NCBI RefSeq assembly: GCF_004114955.1
Contig: NZ_CP030053.1
Coordinates: 4,712,001 to 4,776,000 of the forward strand
Direction of reading: 5' to 3'
DNA length: 64,000 bases
Source: Bradyrhizobium guangzhouense
GTDB lineage: Bacteria; Pseudomonadota; Alphaproteobacteria; Rhizobiales; Xanthobacteraceae
Made by a program: the position numbers and the translations under genes. Below are positions 1-9,062 of the stretch, in pieces. Within the stretch, counting starts at the first letter, position 1, and every line of letters begins with the position of its first letter. The notes beneath the pieces are model-generated. The model saw only the letters and a list, made by a program, of their open reading frames with translations. It was not told the DNA's origin and searched no databases.

Positions 1-1885
1 CGTTGCGGATCGCCGCGATCAGGCGCTGGCGGCGGGCAGGATCGAGACCATCGGCGGTCGAATATTCGTCGAGCAGACGTTCGAGCCGGCGCAGGCCCTC
101 CGGCACCGCGGATTGTTCGAGCCGGGCCGGCAGATGGCCAATGGTGACGGCGCCGATCCGCCGCTTGGCCTGCGCGGCCTCGCCGGGATCGTTGACGATG
201 AAGGGATAGATCACGGGGAGATCGCCGATCAGCGCCTCCGGCCAGCAGGACGAGGACAGCGCCACGGATTTTCCCGGCAGCCATTCCAACGTGCCATGCG
301 CGCCCATGTGCACGATGGCATCGATCCCCTGCCCGCGGAGCCAGAGATAGAACGCGACATAGGCATGGCGCGGCGTGCGGGCAAGATCGTGATAGTCTGC
401 ATCGCGTGTCACCGCATCGCCCCGCTCGGGCTGGACCGCGATGATCGATCGGCCGCTCGCGATGGCCGCGAAGTGGAACGCGCCGTCGCGGCAGCTCGGA
501 TCGCTCTCCGGTGCGTCCCAGGCTTGCACGAGATCATCCTGCAAACTTTGCGGAAGCTGCAGGAGCGCCGCGCGGTAGTCGGCGACACTCCAGGTCAATT
601 TCCGTTTTAGCAACGTCTCGCCGAGTGCATGCATCGGCGTAACGTCAAAGCCGGCCTCCCGGAGATCGGCCACCAGCGCTTCGACCGACGCCAGCGCATC
701 GAGACCGACCGCATGCGCGATCTGATGCGGACGGCCGGGATAATTTGAGAGCACGACGGCCAGCCGCTTTTCGGCCGCCGGCTTCCCGGCAAGCTTTCGC
801 CAAGCTGCGACGCGAGCGACGACCGCTTTCACACGCTCCTGATCCGGCCTGTGGGCCAGATGGGAGAATTGCAGATCGGGATCGCGCTCCGCAGCCGACT
901 TAAAACTTACCACGCCCGCAAACAGGCGGCCATCGACCTCGGGCAGCACCACATGCATGGCGAGATCGCCGGGCGACAGGCCGCGCAGCGACTCCGCCCA
1001 GTCCTCCCGTTGCGCCGATGACAGAGCGACCTGGAACACGGGACACGGCGCAGCATCGAACGGCGTGGTGCCGTCATCGCCCATCGCCGAGAACGCCGTG
1101 GCATTGACGATCGCGGCCGGTGGATTTTGCACGAGATGCGCGCGCAGCCAATCCACGACGCCCGCCGCCTTCAGCGAGGTGACGAAGGCCCCATACGCGT
1201 CAAAACCATTCTCGCGCAGCGCTGCGATCAACGCATCGACCGGCCCCGTGTCGGCGGCCGTGAGATAGGAGCGATAGAACGTCACGAGCGCGCGCGGCCT
1301 GCCCTCGCTCGGCGCCGGCTCTGCGACCACACCATGCGCGGGATCGTAAAAGCCCCTCTCAGGAACGTTCATCTCGCCGACAACAGGCCCGGCATAGAGT
1401 CCCGAGGCCAGCGCGAGCTGCGCGATCGCGGCTTGCGCCGCGACGGGGCCGCCGGTGTCGCACAGCACCTTCAGCCGGCGCAGCGTCGAGACCGGCAGGG
1501 TTGAGTACCCATCGAGCCTGATGTCGTCGCGGCCATCGGCCGGCAACACGGCAAGAGCGATGTTGCGGTCTTTCGCGAGCTGCTGGAGCGCCGCCAATCC
1601 ATACGACCAATAGGATACACCGCCGATCAGACGCACCAGGATGCCGCGCGCCTGTGACAGCGTGCGCTCGATATAGGTGTCGACCGAGAGGGGATGGCGC
1701 AGTTCCGCGAGATTGGCAAGCCGCAGCGACGGCAGGCTGCCCCGGCCGCGCCGCCAGCCCGCCGCAAACGCAGCCAGGTCGGAATCCGAGAACGAGAGCA
1801 CCACGAGATCGGCCGGGTCCTGGCCGATGTCCCTTGGCGTCGCGGTCTCTTCCAGACCGCGGCTCTCGCGGAAGACGACGTGCAT
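1..1885 (-). CDS. cobN: Cobaltochelatase subunit CobN (N-terminal part, runs off the left edge)
   Basis: CobN is the large subunit of the ATP-dependent aerobic cobaltochelatase (CobNST), which inserts cobalt into hydrogenobyrinic acid a,c-diamide in the cytoplasm. The frame starts at an ATG whose first base is the last base of the cobW stop codon (TGATG), indicating translational coupling. Hand translation gives a typical CobN N terminus (MHVVFRESRGLEETATPRDI, then DLVVLSFSDSDLAAFAAGWR). At about residue 525 there is the family signature HMGAHGTLEWLPGK, followed by CWPEALIGDLPVIYPFIVND. About 628 residues are present, and the family is usually near 1,250, so the C-terminal half lies outside the window. 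The gene belongs to the riboswitch-led DUF1636-cobW-cobN operon. cobS and cobT of the chelatase are not in this window. Confidence 0.93.
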   Translation of the reverse strand, partial: MHVVFRESRGLEETATPRDIGQDPADLVVLSFSDSDLAAFAAGWRRGRGSLPSLRLANLAELRHPLSVDTYIERTLSQARGILVRLIGGVSYWSYGLAALQQLAKDRNIALAVLPADGRDDIRLDGYSTLPVSTLRRLKVLCDTGGPVAAQAAIAQLALASGLYAGPVVGEMNVPERGFYDPAHGVVAEPAPSEGRPRALVTFYRSYLTAADTGPVDALIAALRENGFDAYGAFVTSLKAAGVVDWLRAHLVQNPPAAIVNATAFSAMGDDGTTPFDAAPCPVFQVALSSAQREDWAESLRGLSPGDLAMHVVLPEVDGRLFAGVVSFKSAAERDPDLQFSHLAHRPDQERVKAVVARVAAWRKLAGKPAAEKRLAVVLSNYPGRPHQIAHAVGLDALASVEALVADLREAGFDVTPMHALGETLLKRKLTWSVADYRAALLQLPQSLQDDLVQAWDAPESDPSCRDGAFHFAAIASGRSIIAVQPERGDAVTRDADYHDLARTPRHAYVAFYLWLRGQGIDAIVHMGAHGTLEWLPGKSVALSSSCWPEALIGDLPVIYPFIVNDPGEAAQAKRRIGAVTIGHLPARLEQSAVPEGLRRLERLLDEYSTADGLDPARRQRLIAAIRN

Positions 1886-2919
1886 CAGACTCCCAATCCC
1901 GCCCTGATCGCGGACTCGTCGATATCGCCGTGCTCGCCGATGACGACGAGCTTCGATTGCCTGAGCCCCGCGCCCCAGGGCTTGTCGAACTGGTGGCGCA
2001 CGCGTTCGCCGACCGCCTGCAGCAGAAGCCGCATCGGCTTGCCTGCGACCGCGATATAACCCTTGGCACGCAGCACGTTCTGCTCGCGCGCGAGCTTCTG
2101 GACCGATGCGACGAGCGCATCGACATCCAAAACCTCGGGAAGATCGATCACGACTGAGGCAAAATCGTCGTGCTCGTGCTCCTCCTCGCCGTCATGATGC
2201 GAGGGACGCGCGGCGAGATCGTTCTCGGCGGCGGCGCCGAGGCCGAGAATGACGCGCGCATCGATCGCACCGTCGGTGACGGCCAGCATCGGCACGCGGC
2301 GGGGCATCTCTGCGGTAATCGCGGCCTTCGCGGCTTCAATGCCCACAGCGCCTGCGAGATCAGCCTTGGTCAACAGCACGATATCGGCGCAGGCGATCTG
2401 GTCCTCGAACACTTCCGAGAGCGGCGTCGCGTGATCGAGGTTTTCATCCGCGGCGCGCTGCGCTTCGACCGCGTCCGGATCCGGCGCGAAGCGGCCGGCG
2501 GCAACAGCCTCGGCATCGGCGAGCGCAATCACGCCATCGACGGTGATGCGCGAGCGGATCTCGGGCCAATCGAACGCCTTGAGCAGCGGCTTCGGCAACG
2601 CCAGGCCCGAGGTCTCGATCAGGATGTGATCGGGCCGCACCGGCCGCGCCAGCAGTTGCTCCATGGTTGGAATGAAATCATCGGCGACGGTACAACAGAT
2701 GCAGCCGTTGGCGAGCTCGACGATGTTCTCTTCCGGGCAGTTCGCGTCCGCGCAGGATTTCAGGATCTCGCCGTCGACACCCTGGCTGCCGAACTCGTTG
2801 ACGAGCACCGCGAGCTTCTTGCCATTGGGATTGCTGAGCAGGTGCTGGATCAGCGTGGTCTTGCCGGAGCCGAGAAAGCCGGTGACCACGGTCACAGGGA
2901 CTTTTGCGAGCGAGTTCAT
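1885..2919 (-). CDS. cobW: Cobalamin biosynthesis GTPase CobW
   Basis: CobW is a G3E-family P-loop GTPase thought to act as a cobalt chaperone for corrin synthesis. The 344-residue product has a Walker A motif GFLGSGKTT at residues 14-22, the metal-binding CxCC motif (CICC, 73-76), an ETSG switch region, a TKAD guanine-specificity motif and a His/Glu/Asp-rich loop (HHDGEEEHEHDD) likely to bind metal, followed by the CobW C-terminal domain. The chosen ATG overlaps the stop codon of the DUF1636 gene (ATGA). A longer upstream reading would run through that gene and the riboswitch, so it was rejected. Its place between DUF1636 and cobN agrees with cobalt delivery to the chelatase. Regulation is most likely through the B12 riboswitch upstream. 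Confidence 0.95.
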   Translation of the reverse strand: MNSLAKVPVTVVTGFLGSGKTTLIQHLLSNPNGKKLAVLVNEFGSQGVDGEILKSCADANCPEENIVELANGCICCTVADDFIPTMEQLLARPVRPDHILIETSGLALPKPLLKAFDWPEIRSRITVDGVIALADAEAVAAGRFAPDPDAVEAQRAADENLDHATPLSEVFEDQIACADIVLLTKADLAGAVGIEAAKAAITAEMPRRVPMLAVTDGAIDARVILGLGAAAENDLAARPSHHDGEEEHEHDDFASVVIDLPEVLDVDALVASVQKLAREQNVLRAKGYIAVAGKPMRLLLQAVGERVRHQFDKPWGAGLRQSKLVVIGEHGDIDESAIRAGLGV

Positions 2920-3290
2920 TCGGCGGCCTCCGGCAACACGGCGATGGGGGGAATGCGGGCAAGCGACTGCTTGCGGAAGATTTCGGGGCGGCTGCGCCAG
3001 GGGACGAGGCCATCGCTCGCGGCGGCATAAGCGGCGGCGCCCGCGACCACGTCCTGCGCGTTGGCATCCGACAGGCGGCCATAGACATAGGACCAGCGGC
3101 CGGGCGCACTGAGCGCAACCGAGCAGCCCTGGCTGCATGCAGACAGGCATTCGACGGGAACCACGGTCACGCCCTCGGGCACGCCGGCTTCGAGGATCGC
3201 ACCATGCAGGCGCTTGCCGGGCGTAACCTCGCCCTCGCCCAGCGTCTGGCCGGCGCGGCAGGTGATGCAGACATGCAGTGTGACAGTCAT
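2916..3290 (-). CDS. DUF1636 family cysteine-rich protein
   Basis: This is a 124-residue cytoplasmic protein with no signal peptide. Near the N terminus it has a CITC pair and in the middle a VECLSACSQGC cluster, an arrangement like thioredoxin-fold [2Fe-2S] ferredoxins. The family is known as DUF1636 and is often annotated as a metal-binding protein; its biochemical role is not established. The start at 3290 (MTVTLHVCIT) is the first codon after the riboswitch. The reading frame extends further upstream, but only through riboswitch sequence. It is the first gene of the operon with cobW and cobN, and its stop overlaps the cobW start by four bases. A redox or metal-handling role in cobalt insertion is inference from context only. 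Confidence 0.85.
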   Translation of the reverse strand: MTVTLHVCITCRAGQTLGEGEVTPGKRLHGAILEAGVPEGVTVVPVECLSACSQGCSVALSAPGRWSYVYGRLSDANAQDVVAGAAAYAAASDGLVPWRSRPEIFRKQSLARIPPIAVLPEAAE

Positions 3291-3394
3291 CGCCTCTTCC
3301 AGAAGTATCAGCGGGAGGCGAAGAGGCCCACGGACCGTTCTTGCGAAGGCCCGTTTCCCCGTCGCGGAACACCCCGTCCGCCGGTTCAAAAATC

Positions 3395-3590
3395 GTCCGC
3401 GCTGGCAGGTCTCCCGGCTTGCGGAGCAGGGTTTCCCCTTCGATCCCCGCCTTCCCGATCCCTGGGGATCAGTGGCTTTGGGCATCTCTCCGGTCACGGT
3501 CGCGGGGGCGGCTGCATTTTGGACCCAAATCTTGCCGATTCGGACCCTATCGCATTCCCTCTTCGCCTGTCATAGGACAGGAACCAACGC
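3395..3590 (-). promoter_or_regulatory. Cobalamin (B12) riboswitch
   Basis: Reading the minus strand, positions 3420-3404 carry AGCCGGGAGACCTGCC, a match to the conserved B12 box. The preceding ~170 bases contain G/C-rich paired segments, including CCCCAGGGATCGGG, plus the GCCACTG element just before them, in the order expected for this aptamer. It lies 105-300 bases upstream of the DUF1636 start, so it should reduce expression of DUF1636-cobW-cobN when adenosylcobalamin is abundant. The outer limits are approximate. The divergent cobO gene on the other strand is not covered by an aptamer in its own orientation. Confidence 0.9.
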
Positions 3591-3642
3591 CGGGCCACCA
3601 TTTGCCCCCGGCCGCCTCTTGTCAAGCCGAAGGACCGATCCG

Positions 3643-4290
3643 ATGACGAGTGAACCGGAGACCCAAACGGCCCAAGAAACCGACGCCAAAACCGATGCCA
3701 AACACGCCGCCAAAATGGCGAAGATCAAGGTCGCCCGCGACAAGATCATGGCAACCAAGAGTGGCGAAAAGGGCCTCATCATCGTCCACACCGGCGCCGG
3801 CAAAGGCAAGTCCTCTTCCGCTTTCGGCATGATCGTGCGCTGTGTCGCCCATGGCTTGCCCTGCGCGGTGGTGCAGTTCATCAAGGGCGCCTGGGATACC
3901 GGCGAGCGGCGCCTGCTCACCGGCCATTTCGGCGAGCTCTGCCAGTTCCACGCCATGGGCGAAGGCTTCACCTGGGAGACTCAGGACCGCGCCCGCGACA
4001 TCGCGGCCGCGCGCGCCGGCTGGGAGAAGGCGAAGGAGCTGATCCTTGATGCCAACCTGCGCATGGTCGTGCTCGACGAGATCAACATCGCGCTGCGCTA
4101 CGACTATCTCGACATCGCCGAAATCGTCGACTTCCTCAAGACCTCGAAGCCGCCGATGACGCATGTCGTGCTCACCGGCCGCAATGCCAAGGACGAGCTG
4201 ATCGAGATCGCCGATCTCGTCACCGAGATGACGCTGGTGAAGCACCCGTTCCGCTCCGGCATCAAGGCGCAGGCCGGCGTCGAGTTCTGA
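3643..4290 (+). CDS. cobO: Cob(I)yrinic acid a,c-diamide adenosyltransferase CobO
   Basis: This enzyme transfers the 5'-deoxyadenosyl group from ATP to the cobalt of Co(I) corrinoids in the cytoplasm. The 215-residue protein has a Lys-rich N-terminal tail, then the family P-loop GAGKGKSS at residues 51-58, QFIKGAW, and the conserved [15 protein letters not shown] and VLTGRNA segments of the CobA/CobO/BtuR family. The ATG at 3643 follows AAGGA at 3630-3634 at good spacing. The reading frame extends about 430 bases upstream, but that stretch is the antisense of the riboswitch. Five bases separate it from cobQ, so the two are probably cotranscribed. Confidence 0.95.
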   Translation: MTSEPETQTAQETDAKTDAKHAAKMAKIKVARDKIMATKSGEKGLIIVHTGAGKGKSSSAFGMIVRCVAHGLPCAVVQFIKGAWDTGERRLLTGHFGELCQFHAMGEGFTWETQDRARDIAAARAGWEKAKELILDANLRMVVLDEINIALRYDYLDIAEIVDFLKTSKPPMTHVVLTGRNAKDELIEIADLVTEMTLVKHPFRSGIKAQAGVEF

Positions 4291-4295
4291 ATGCG

Positions 4296-5744
4296 ATGGC
4301 ACGCGCGCTGATGATCCAGGGGGCCGGCTCGGACGTGGGCAAGTCGCTCATCGTCGCCGGTCTCGCACGCGCTTTCACGCGGCGCGGATTGCGCGTGCTT
4401 CCGTTCAAGCCGCAGAACATGTCGAACAACGCCGCGGTCACCGTCGACGGCGGCGAGATCGGCCGGGCGCAGGCATTGCAGGCGCTTGCCGCCGGCGTCG
4501 AGCCGCACACCGACATGAACCCGGTGCTGCTGAAACCCGAGACTGATGTCGGCTCGCAGGTCATCGTGCAGGGCAAGCGCATCGCCACCGCGCGGGCGCG
4601 CGAATATGCGGCCTTGAAGCCCTCGCTGATGGGTCCGGTGCTGGACAGTTTTGGACGGCTGAAGGCGCGCGCTGATCTGGTGCTGGTCGAAGGCGCCGGT
4701 AGCCCCGCCGAGGTGAATCTGCGCAAGGCCGACATCGCCAATATGGGCTTTGCCCGCAAGGCCGACGTCCCCGTCGTACTGGTCGGCGACATCGATCGCG
4801 GCGGAGTCATCGCACAGCTCGTCGGGATCAAGACGGTGATCGACCCCGACGATGCCGCGATGATCCAGGGTTTTGTCATCAACAAGTTCCGCGGCGATCC
4901 CACGCTGTTCGGTGACGGCTACAAGCTGATCGAAGCGAAGACCGAATGGCGCGGCTTCGGTGTGTTGCCATGGTTTTCGCGCGCCGGCGAATTGCCGGCT
5001 GAGGATGCTTTGGGTCTCAGCGACGCGCGAAAGCCTGGCCAGACCAAGATTGCCTGCCTCGCGCTGTCGCGGATTGCCAATTTCGACGATCTCGATCCGC
5101 TCAAGCTCGAGCCTTCTGTCGATCTCGTGATGGTGCGCCCAGGCGAAGCGATCCCCGGCGATGTCAGGCTCGTGATCATCCCCGGCTCAAAGTCCACGCG
5201 CGGCGATCTCGCCTTTCTGCGCGCGCAGGGCTGGGACATCGATCTGCTCGCGCATCACCGCAGGGGCGGCCATGTGCTCGGCCTCTGCGGCGGCTATCAG
5301 ATGCTCGGACGCAGCGTCGCCGACCCGGAGGGTATCGAAGGTCCCGCGGGCGACACGGCGGGCCTCGGGCTGTTGGATGTGGAAACAATGATGAGCCCAC
5401 AGAAGACGCTGACGCGCGTGTCAGCCATTCACGCGGCGACGGATCAGCCGATCCAGGCTTACGAAATCCACATCGGGCGTACTGACGGGCCAGATCGCGC
5501 GCGGCCGTTCGCGAAGCTGAACGGCGAGCCGGAAGGCGCGATTTCGCGCGATGGGCGCGTGCAGGGCAGCTATCTGCACGGCCTGTTCACGTCGGATGAG
5601 TTTCGCAAGGCGTATCTGGCGAAGCTCGACATTCCCGCCGGCGAGGAGCCGTATCACCCCAGGGTCGAGAGCGCGCTCGAGGCGCTGGCCGATCACATCG
5701 AACGGCATCTCGACGTCGAAGGCCTGCTCGCGCTAGCGCGCTAA
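4296..5744 (+). CDS. cobQ: Cobyric acid synthase CobQ
   Basis: CobQ uses glutamine and ATP to amidate the b, d, e and g side chains of adenosylcobyrinic a,c-diamide. The 482-residue product matches the usual length. It has an N-terminal dethiobiotin-synthetase-like ATPase domain ([12 protein letters not shown], then [12 protein letters not shown]) and a C-terminal class I glutaminase-like domain with the nucleophile in [10 protein letters not shown] near residue 332 and a conserved His in SYLHGLF near 428. The start is the second of two nearby ATGs, because the one at 4291 is out of frame. It follows cobO by 5 bases. Its 3' end overlaps the end of convergent cobC by 12 bases. Confidence 0.96.
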   Translation: MARALMIQGAGSDVGKSLIVAGLARAFTRRGLRVLPFKPQNMSNNAAVTVDGGEIGRAQALQALAAGVEPHTDMNPVLLKPETDVGSQVIVQGKRIATARAREYAALKPSLMGPVLDSFGRLKARADLVLVEGAGSPAEVNLRKADIANMGFARKADVPVVLVGDIDRGGVIAQLVGIKTVIDPDDAAMIQGFVINKFRGDPTLFGDGYKLIEAKTEWRGFGVLPWFSRAGELPAEDALGLSDARKPGQTKIACLALSRIANFDDLDPLKLEPSVDLVMVRPGEAIPGDVRLVIIPGSKSTRGDLAFLRAQGWDIDLLAHHRRGGHVLGLCGGYQMLGRSVADPEGIEGPAGDTAGLGLLDVETMMSPQKTLTRVSAIHAATDQPIQAYEIHIGRTDGPDRARPFAKLNGEPEGAISRDGRVQGSYLHGLFTSDEFRKAYLAKLDIPAGEEPYHPRVESALEALADHIERHLDVEGLLALAR

Positions 5745-6698
5745 CACCTCGGCAAGGCGCGACCACTCGGCCTCGGCACCCGGAAGGCCGAGGCGAAGCC
5801 ATGTCGGATTTTGCGCGAAGACGCGCGACCAGATCTGGCCACGAGCCAGCTTCTCCTGCGCGACAAGCGCGTCAGACGTCTCGTAGAGACGGAACAGTGA
5901 TGCGCCGCCGACGAGCCGCCAGCCCTGCGCTTGCACCATCTCGTCGAGGCGCGCACAGTCCCGCGCAAGCCGCGCAGACGTCGCCTTGGCCCAGGCGTCA
6001 TCGCGCAGGGCGCGGCAGCCGACCGCGATCGCGGCGCCGGAGACCGGCCATGGACCTGATGCCGCCGAGAGCTTGCCGATGTCCTTCGCATCGCCGATCG
6101 CGAAGCCGAGGCGCAGGCCGGCGAGGCCATAGAACTTGCCGAACGAGCGGAGGATCAGCAGCCCCGGCTGGCCCGCTTCCGAAGCGAGCGAGAGCTCGGG
6201 AACGGCATCGGCAAAGCTCTCGTCGATGACGAGATGACCGACGCGCGGCAATAGTGCGAGCAGATCATTCGGGTCGTGACGGCGGCCGTCGGGATTGTTG
6301 GGATTGACGACGATGGCGAGGTTCGCTCCAGCCAGCGCATCGAGCTCCCTCACCTCCTCGACCTGCCATCCCGCGGCTGAGAGAACGGGCGCATATTCAT
6401 TGTAGGTCGGTGCAAGGATGCGGGCCAGGCCACGCGGCGCGAGCTGCGGCAGCAATTGAATCGCGGCCTGCGCGCCACCCATCGCCACAACAGGCGCTGA
6501 CGTGCCATACGCGTGTTGGGCGGCCAGGTGCAGCACCTCGATTTCGGTGTGCGACGGCAGCGCCTGCCAGTGATGCGGAGCGATCTCGCCTACGGGATAA
6601 GGCAGCCGGTTGATCCCGGTCGACAGATCGATCCAGTCGTCCGCCCGCCCGCCGAAACGCTGCTGGGCCAGATCGAGATTTCCACCGTGCTCGCGCAT
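5733..6698 (-). CDS. cobC: Threonine-phosphate decarboxylase (CobC/CobD type)
   Basis: This is a PLP-dependent fold-type I aminotransferase-like enzyme that makes (R)-1-aminopropan-2-ol O-phosphate, the linker between the corrin and the nucleotide loop. The N terminus REHGGNLD...DLSTGIN is typical. The PLP lysine is in [16 protein letters not shown], and [10 protein letters not shown] is the conserved substrate/PLP loop. I chose the ATG at 6698. A GTG at 6713 overlaps the cbiB stop (GTGA) and would add five residues, so coupling from there is also possible. It is downstream of cbiB, whose product uses this compound. The 3' end overlaps that of cobQ by 12 bases. Confidence 0.92.
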   Translation of the reverse strand: MREHGGNLDLAQQRFGGRADDWIDLSTGINRLPYPVGEIAPHHWQALPSHTEIEVLHLAAQHAYGTSAPVVAMGGAQAAIQLLPQLAPRGLARILAPTYNEYAPVLSAAGWQVEEVRELDALAGANLAIVVNPNNPDGRRHDPNDLLALLPRVGHLVIDESFADAVPELSLASEAGQPGLLILRSFGKFYGLAGLRLGFAIGDAKDIGKLSAASGPWPVSGAAIAVGCRALRDDAWAKATSARLARDCARLDEMVQAQGWRLVGGASLFRLYETSDALVAQEKLARGQIWSRVFAQNPTWLRLGLPGAEAEWSRLAEVLAR

Positions 6699-6709
6699 GG
6701 CCCGTTCTT

Positions 6710-7651
6710 TCACGCGAAGGCCAGGATCGCAAGCAGGCCGGCGAGCAGCAGCATGCCGCGGCGATAGATCGCCAGTGCCTCGACGATATCAGCCGCCAGC
6801 GGATCACGCGCGCCCTCGTTGAGCCAGGGCTCTTTCGTGACGCTGCCGTGATAGATGCGGGGACCGCTGAGCCGCACGCCGAGCGCCCCGGCCATCGCGG
6901 CTTCCGGCCAGCCCGCATTGGGCGAGCGATGGCGGCGTGCATCGCGCGTCATGCACGACAGCGCCTGGGAGCGCTGCGGCGCGAGCAGCACGAACAAGAA
7001 GCCGGTCAGGCGCGCGGGAATGAAATTTGCGACATCGTCGATGCGCGCGGCCGCCCAGCCGAAGGCTTCGTGGCGTTCGCTGCGATGGCCGATCATGGAG
7101 TCCAGCGTGTTGATGGCCTTGTAGCCGAAGATTCCCGGCAGGCCGAACAGCGCGCCCCAGAACACCGGCGCGACGATGCCGTCGGAGGCGTTCTCGGCGA
7201 GGCTCTCGATGGCCGCGCGTGCGATGCCGGCTTCATCGAGCGCGGCGGGGTCGCGGCCGACGATACGCGAGACCGCCTCGCGCGCGCCGTCGATGTCGCC
7301 GGCCAGCAGAGGCTTGGCGACGGCGGCGACATGATCATGCAGCGAGCGCAGCGCCACCAGCGGCCAGGCCAGAACTCCGGCCAGAGCAATTCCGATCCAG
7401 CTCGAGGGAAGCAGGAACTGAAGCAGCCAACCAAACGCAACCGCGAGCGCGATCACCAGAAGCGCGCCGGCGACGCCGGCGGCGCGGCGCAGCGCCGGCG
7501 GGGCAAGCTCGCGGTTCCAGCCGATGTCGATGGCTGCAATCAGCCGGCCCAGCCAGGTCACGGGGTGGCCGATCCGCGCGAACAACGGCGAGGGCCAGCC
7601 CAGCAGGGCATCCACCGCCATCGCCACGACCATCGCGCCCGCAAAGCCCAC
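6710..7651 (-). CDS. cbiB: Adenosylcobinamide-phosphate synthase CbiB/CobD
   Basis: This integral membrane enzyme couples adenosylcobyric acid with aminopropanol (phosphate). The 313-residue protein has several hydrophobic stretches (residues about 45-65, 75-95, 155-175 and the C-terminal end). It shows the family motifs IGHPVTWLGRLI near the N terminus and SLAENASDGIVAPVFWGALFG followed by KAINTLDSMIGHR. The start is a GTG at 7651 preceded by AGGAGG at 7663-7658 with good spacing; an ATG six codons later lacks such a site. It is the first gene of the cbiB-cobC pair and is divergent from cobU across a 122-base gap that shows no second B12 box. Confidence 0.94.
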   Translation of the reverse strand: MGFAGAMVVAMAVDALLGWPSPLFARIGHPVTWLGRLIAAIDIGWNRELAPPALRRAAGVAGALLVIALAVAFGWLLQFLLPSSWIGIALAGVLAWPLVALRSLHDHVAAVAKPLLAGDIDGAREAVSRIVGRDPAALDEAGIARAAIESLAENASDGIVAPVFWGALFGLPGIFGYKAINTLDSMIGHRSERHEAFGWAAARIDDVANFIPARLTGFLFVLLAPQRSQALSCMTRDARRHRSPNAGWPEAAMAGALGVRLSGPRIYHGSVTKEPWLNEGARDPLAADIVEALAIYRRGMLLLAGLLAILAFA

Positions 7652-7773
7652 ATCCGCCTCCTGTCCCGCCTCCTGTTGCGCAAAGCAAGCGGCGAGCGCA
7701 AGCCCCCGCCGGACTGATTTCGGCTTTGTCTTTGGCCGCGATTGGTGATTAGTCAGGCCGATAGGAGACTTTG

Positions 7774-8277
7774 ATGGCCGTCATCTTGATCACGGGCGGA
7801 GCGCGATCGGGCAAGAGCAAGCGTGCGGAAACGCGCGCGCGTGCCTTTCCCGGGCAGCCCGTCTATGTCGCGACGGCCGAGGCGCTCGATGCCGAGATGG
7901 AGACTCGCATCGCAAGGCACCGCGCGCGGCGCGGAACCGACTGGATCGAACGCGAGGTGCCGCTCGATCTCGTGCCCGCGCTCATTGCGAGCGATGGTGG
8001 CGGTGCGAGGCTGGTGGACTGCCTGACGCTGTGGCTCTCCAATCTGATGCATGCGGAACGCGACTGGGAGCACGCGGTGAGCGAGCTTGCCGCCGTTCTG
8101 CCTCGTCTCAAGAGCTCCGTTGTCTTCGTCACCAACGAGGTCGGACTCGGCATCGTGCCCGACAACGCTTTGGCGCGCAGCTTTCGCGACGCCGCCGGCA
8201 TCATGAACCAGACCGTTGCGGCCGCCGCTGACGAAGTCGAGTTCGTCGTCGCCGGCCTACCGATGAAGCTGAAATGA
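7774..8277 (+). CDS. cobU: Adenosylcobinamide kinase / adenosylcobinamide-phosphate guanylyltransferase (CobU/CobP)
   Basis: This bifunctional cytoplasmic enzyme phosphorylates adenosylcobinamide and then attaches GMP to give adenosylcobinamide-GDP. The 167-residue product has the N-terminal P-loop TGGARSGKSKRAE, the VATAEALDAEM segment, VDCLTLWLSNL, and TNEVGLGIVP near the C terminus, all typical of CobU/CobP. The ATG at 7774 is used rather than the TTG just before it, with GGAGA at 7764-7768 as ribosome site. The stop overlaps the cobS start (ATGA), so the two are coupled. Confidence 0.95.
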   Translation: MAVILITGGARSGKSKRAETRARAFPGQPVYVATAEALDAEMETRIARHRARRGTDWIEREVPLDLVPALIASDGGGARLVDCLTLWLSNLMHAERDWEHAVSELAAVLPRLKSSVVFVTNEVGLGIVPDNALARSFRDAAGIMNQTVAAAADEVEFVVAGLPMKLK

Positions 8278-9059
8278 CGCCGCGCGCCGACATTCTGAAA
8301 GACGTGATCGGCGATCTCAGGATCGCGGCGTCCTTCGTCACGATCGTTCCGGTGGCCTCGTCGAAGCCATCGGGCGAAGGCGCCGTCGCACGCGCGACGT
8401 GGGCGCTGCCTGTTGCAGGACTTCTGGTCGGCCTTGCCGGCGCTTTCGTCTACAAGGTCGCCATTCGCGTTGGACTGGCGCCGAACCTCGCTGCGCTGCT
8501 CGCGCTGGCGGCGACCACGCTCATCACCGGCGCACTGCATGAGGACGGGCTTGCCGATACCGCCGACGGGCTCGGCGGCGGGCGGACACGCGAGCGCAAG
8601 CTCGCGATCATGCGTGACAGCCGGATCGGCAGCTATGGTGTCTGCGCACTGATCCTGTCATTCGGCTTGCGCTGGAGCGCTCTTGCGGTCATCGCCAATC
8701 CATGGGCCGTGATGATGGCCCTCTGCGCGGCCCATGCTGCGGCCCGCGCGGGCTTGCCAGCCTTCATGTCGCTGGTCCCGCCGGCACGACCGGACGGATT
8801 GTCAGCCAGCGCGGGATCGCCGCCGGGCCGCAGCGTGGCCATGGCCTTCGGTCTCGGAACGCTCGTGCTTGCGCTTGCGCTGGGGCCGGCCAAGGCGCTG
8901 GTCGGCCTGATGCTGCTGTCGGCAGCCGGATTGATCCTGGCTCGCCTCGCCATCAGTCAGATCGGCGGACAGACCGGCGACATCCTCGGCGCGTTCGAGC
9001 AGGTCGGCGAGATCCTGATCCTGCTGGTCGCCGCAGCCTTCCTCCACGGGGGAGGATGA
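8274..9059 (+). CDS. cobS: Adenosylcobinamide-GDP ribazoletransferase (cobalamin synthase, CobS/CobV)
   Basis: This integral membrane enzyme joins adenosylcobinamide-GDP and alpha-ribazole (phosphate), the last major step of cobalamin assembly. The 261-residue product has about six hydrophobic segments and the family motif HEDGLADTADGLGGG with acidic catalytic residues, followed by KLAIMRDSRIGSYGV. It overlaps cobU by four bases and is followed three bases later by bluB, which makes the lower ligand. The name cobS here is the enteric name; the same enzyme is called CobV in Pseudomonas denitrificans, where CobS is a chelatase subunit. Confidence 0.95.
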   Translation: MTPRADILKDVIGDLRIAASFVTIVPVASSKPSGEGAVARATWALPVAGLLVGLAGAFVYKVAIRVGLAPNLAALLALAATTLITGALHEDGLADTADGLGGGRTRERKLAIMRDSRIGSYGVCALILSFGLRWSALAVIANPWAVMMALCAAHAAARAGLPAFMSLVPPARPDGLSASAGSPPGRSVAMAFGLGTLVLALALGPAKALVGLMLLSAAGLILARLAISQIGGQTGDILGAFEQVGEILILLVAAAFLHGGG

Positions 9060-9062
9060 GCG

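Noticed and set aside
1359..2126. 255-codon minus-strand frame across the cobN/cobW junction
   Set aside because: It is in a different frame from both genes, which are strongly supported by motifs; its translation is low-complexity Arg/Ser/Ala.
2170..3030. 286-codon plus-strand frame opposite cobW
   Set aside because: Antisense shadow of cobW and DUF1636 with no recognisable domain.
2920..3372. Upstream extension of the cobW frame to 495 codons
   Set aside because: It runs through the DUF1636 gene in another frame and the riboswitch; the CobW family start (MNSLAKVPVTVVTGF) is at 2919.
3214..3642. Upstream extension of the cobO frame
   Set aside because: It translates the antisense of the B12 riboswitch; the ATG at 3643 has a proper ribosome site.
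7652..7773. Second B12 riboswitch for cobU or cbiB
   Set aside because: No AGCC.GGAGACCTGCC-like box was found on either strand in this gap.
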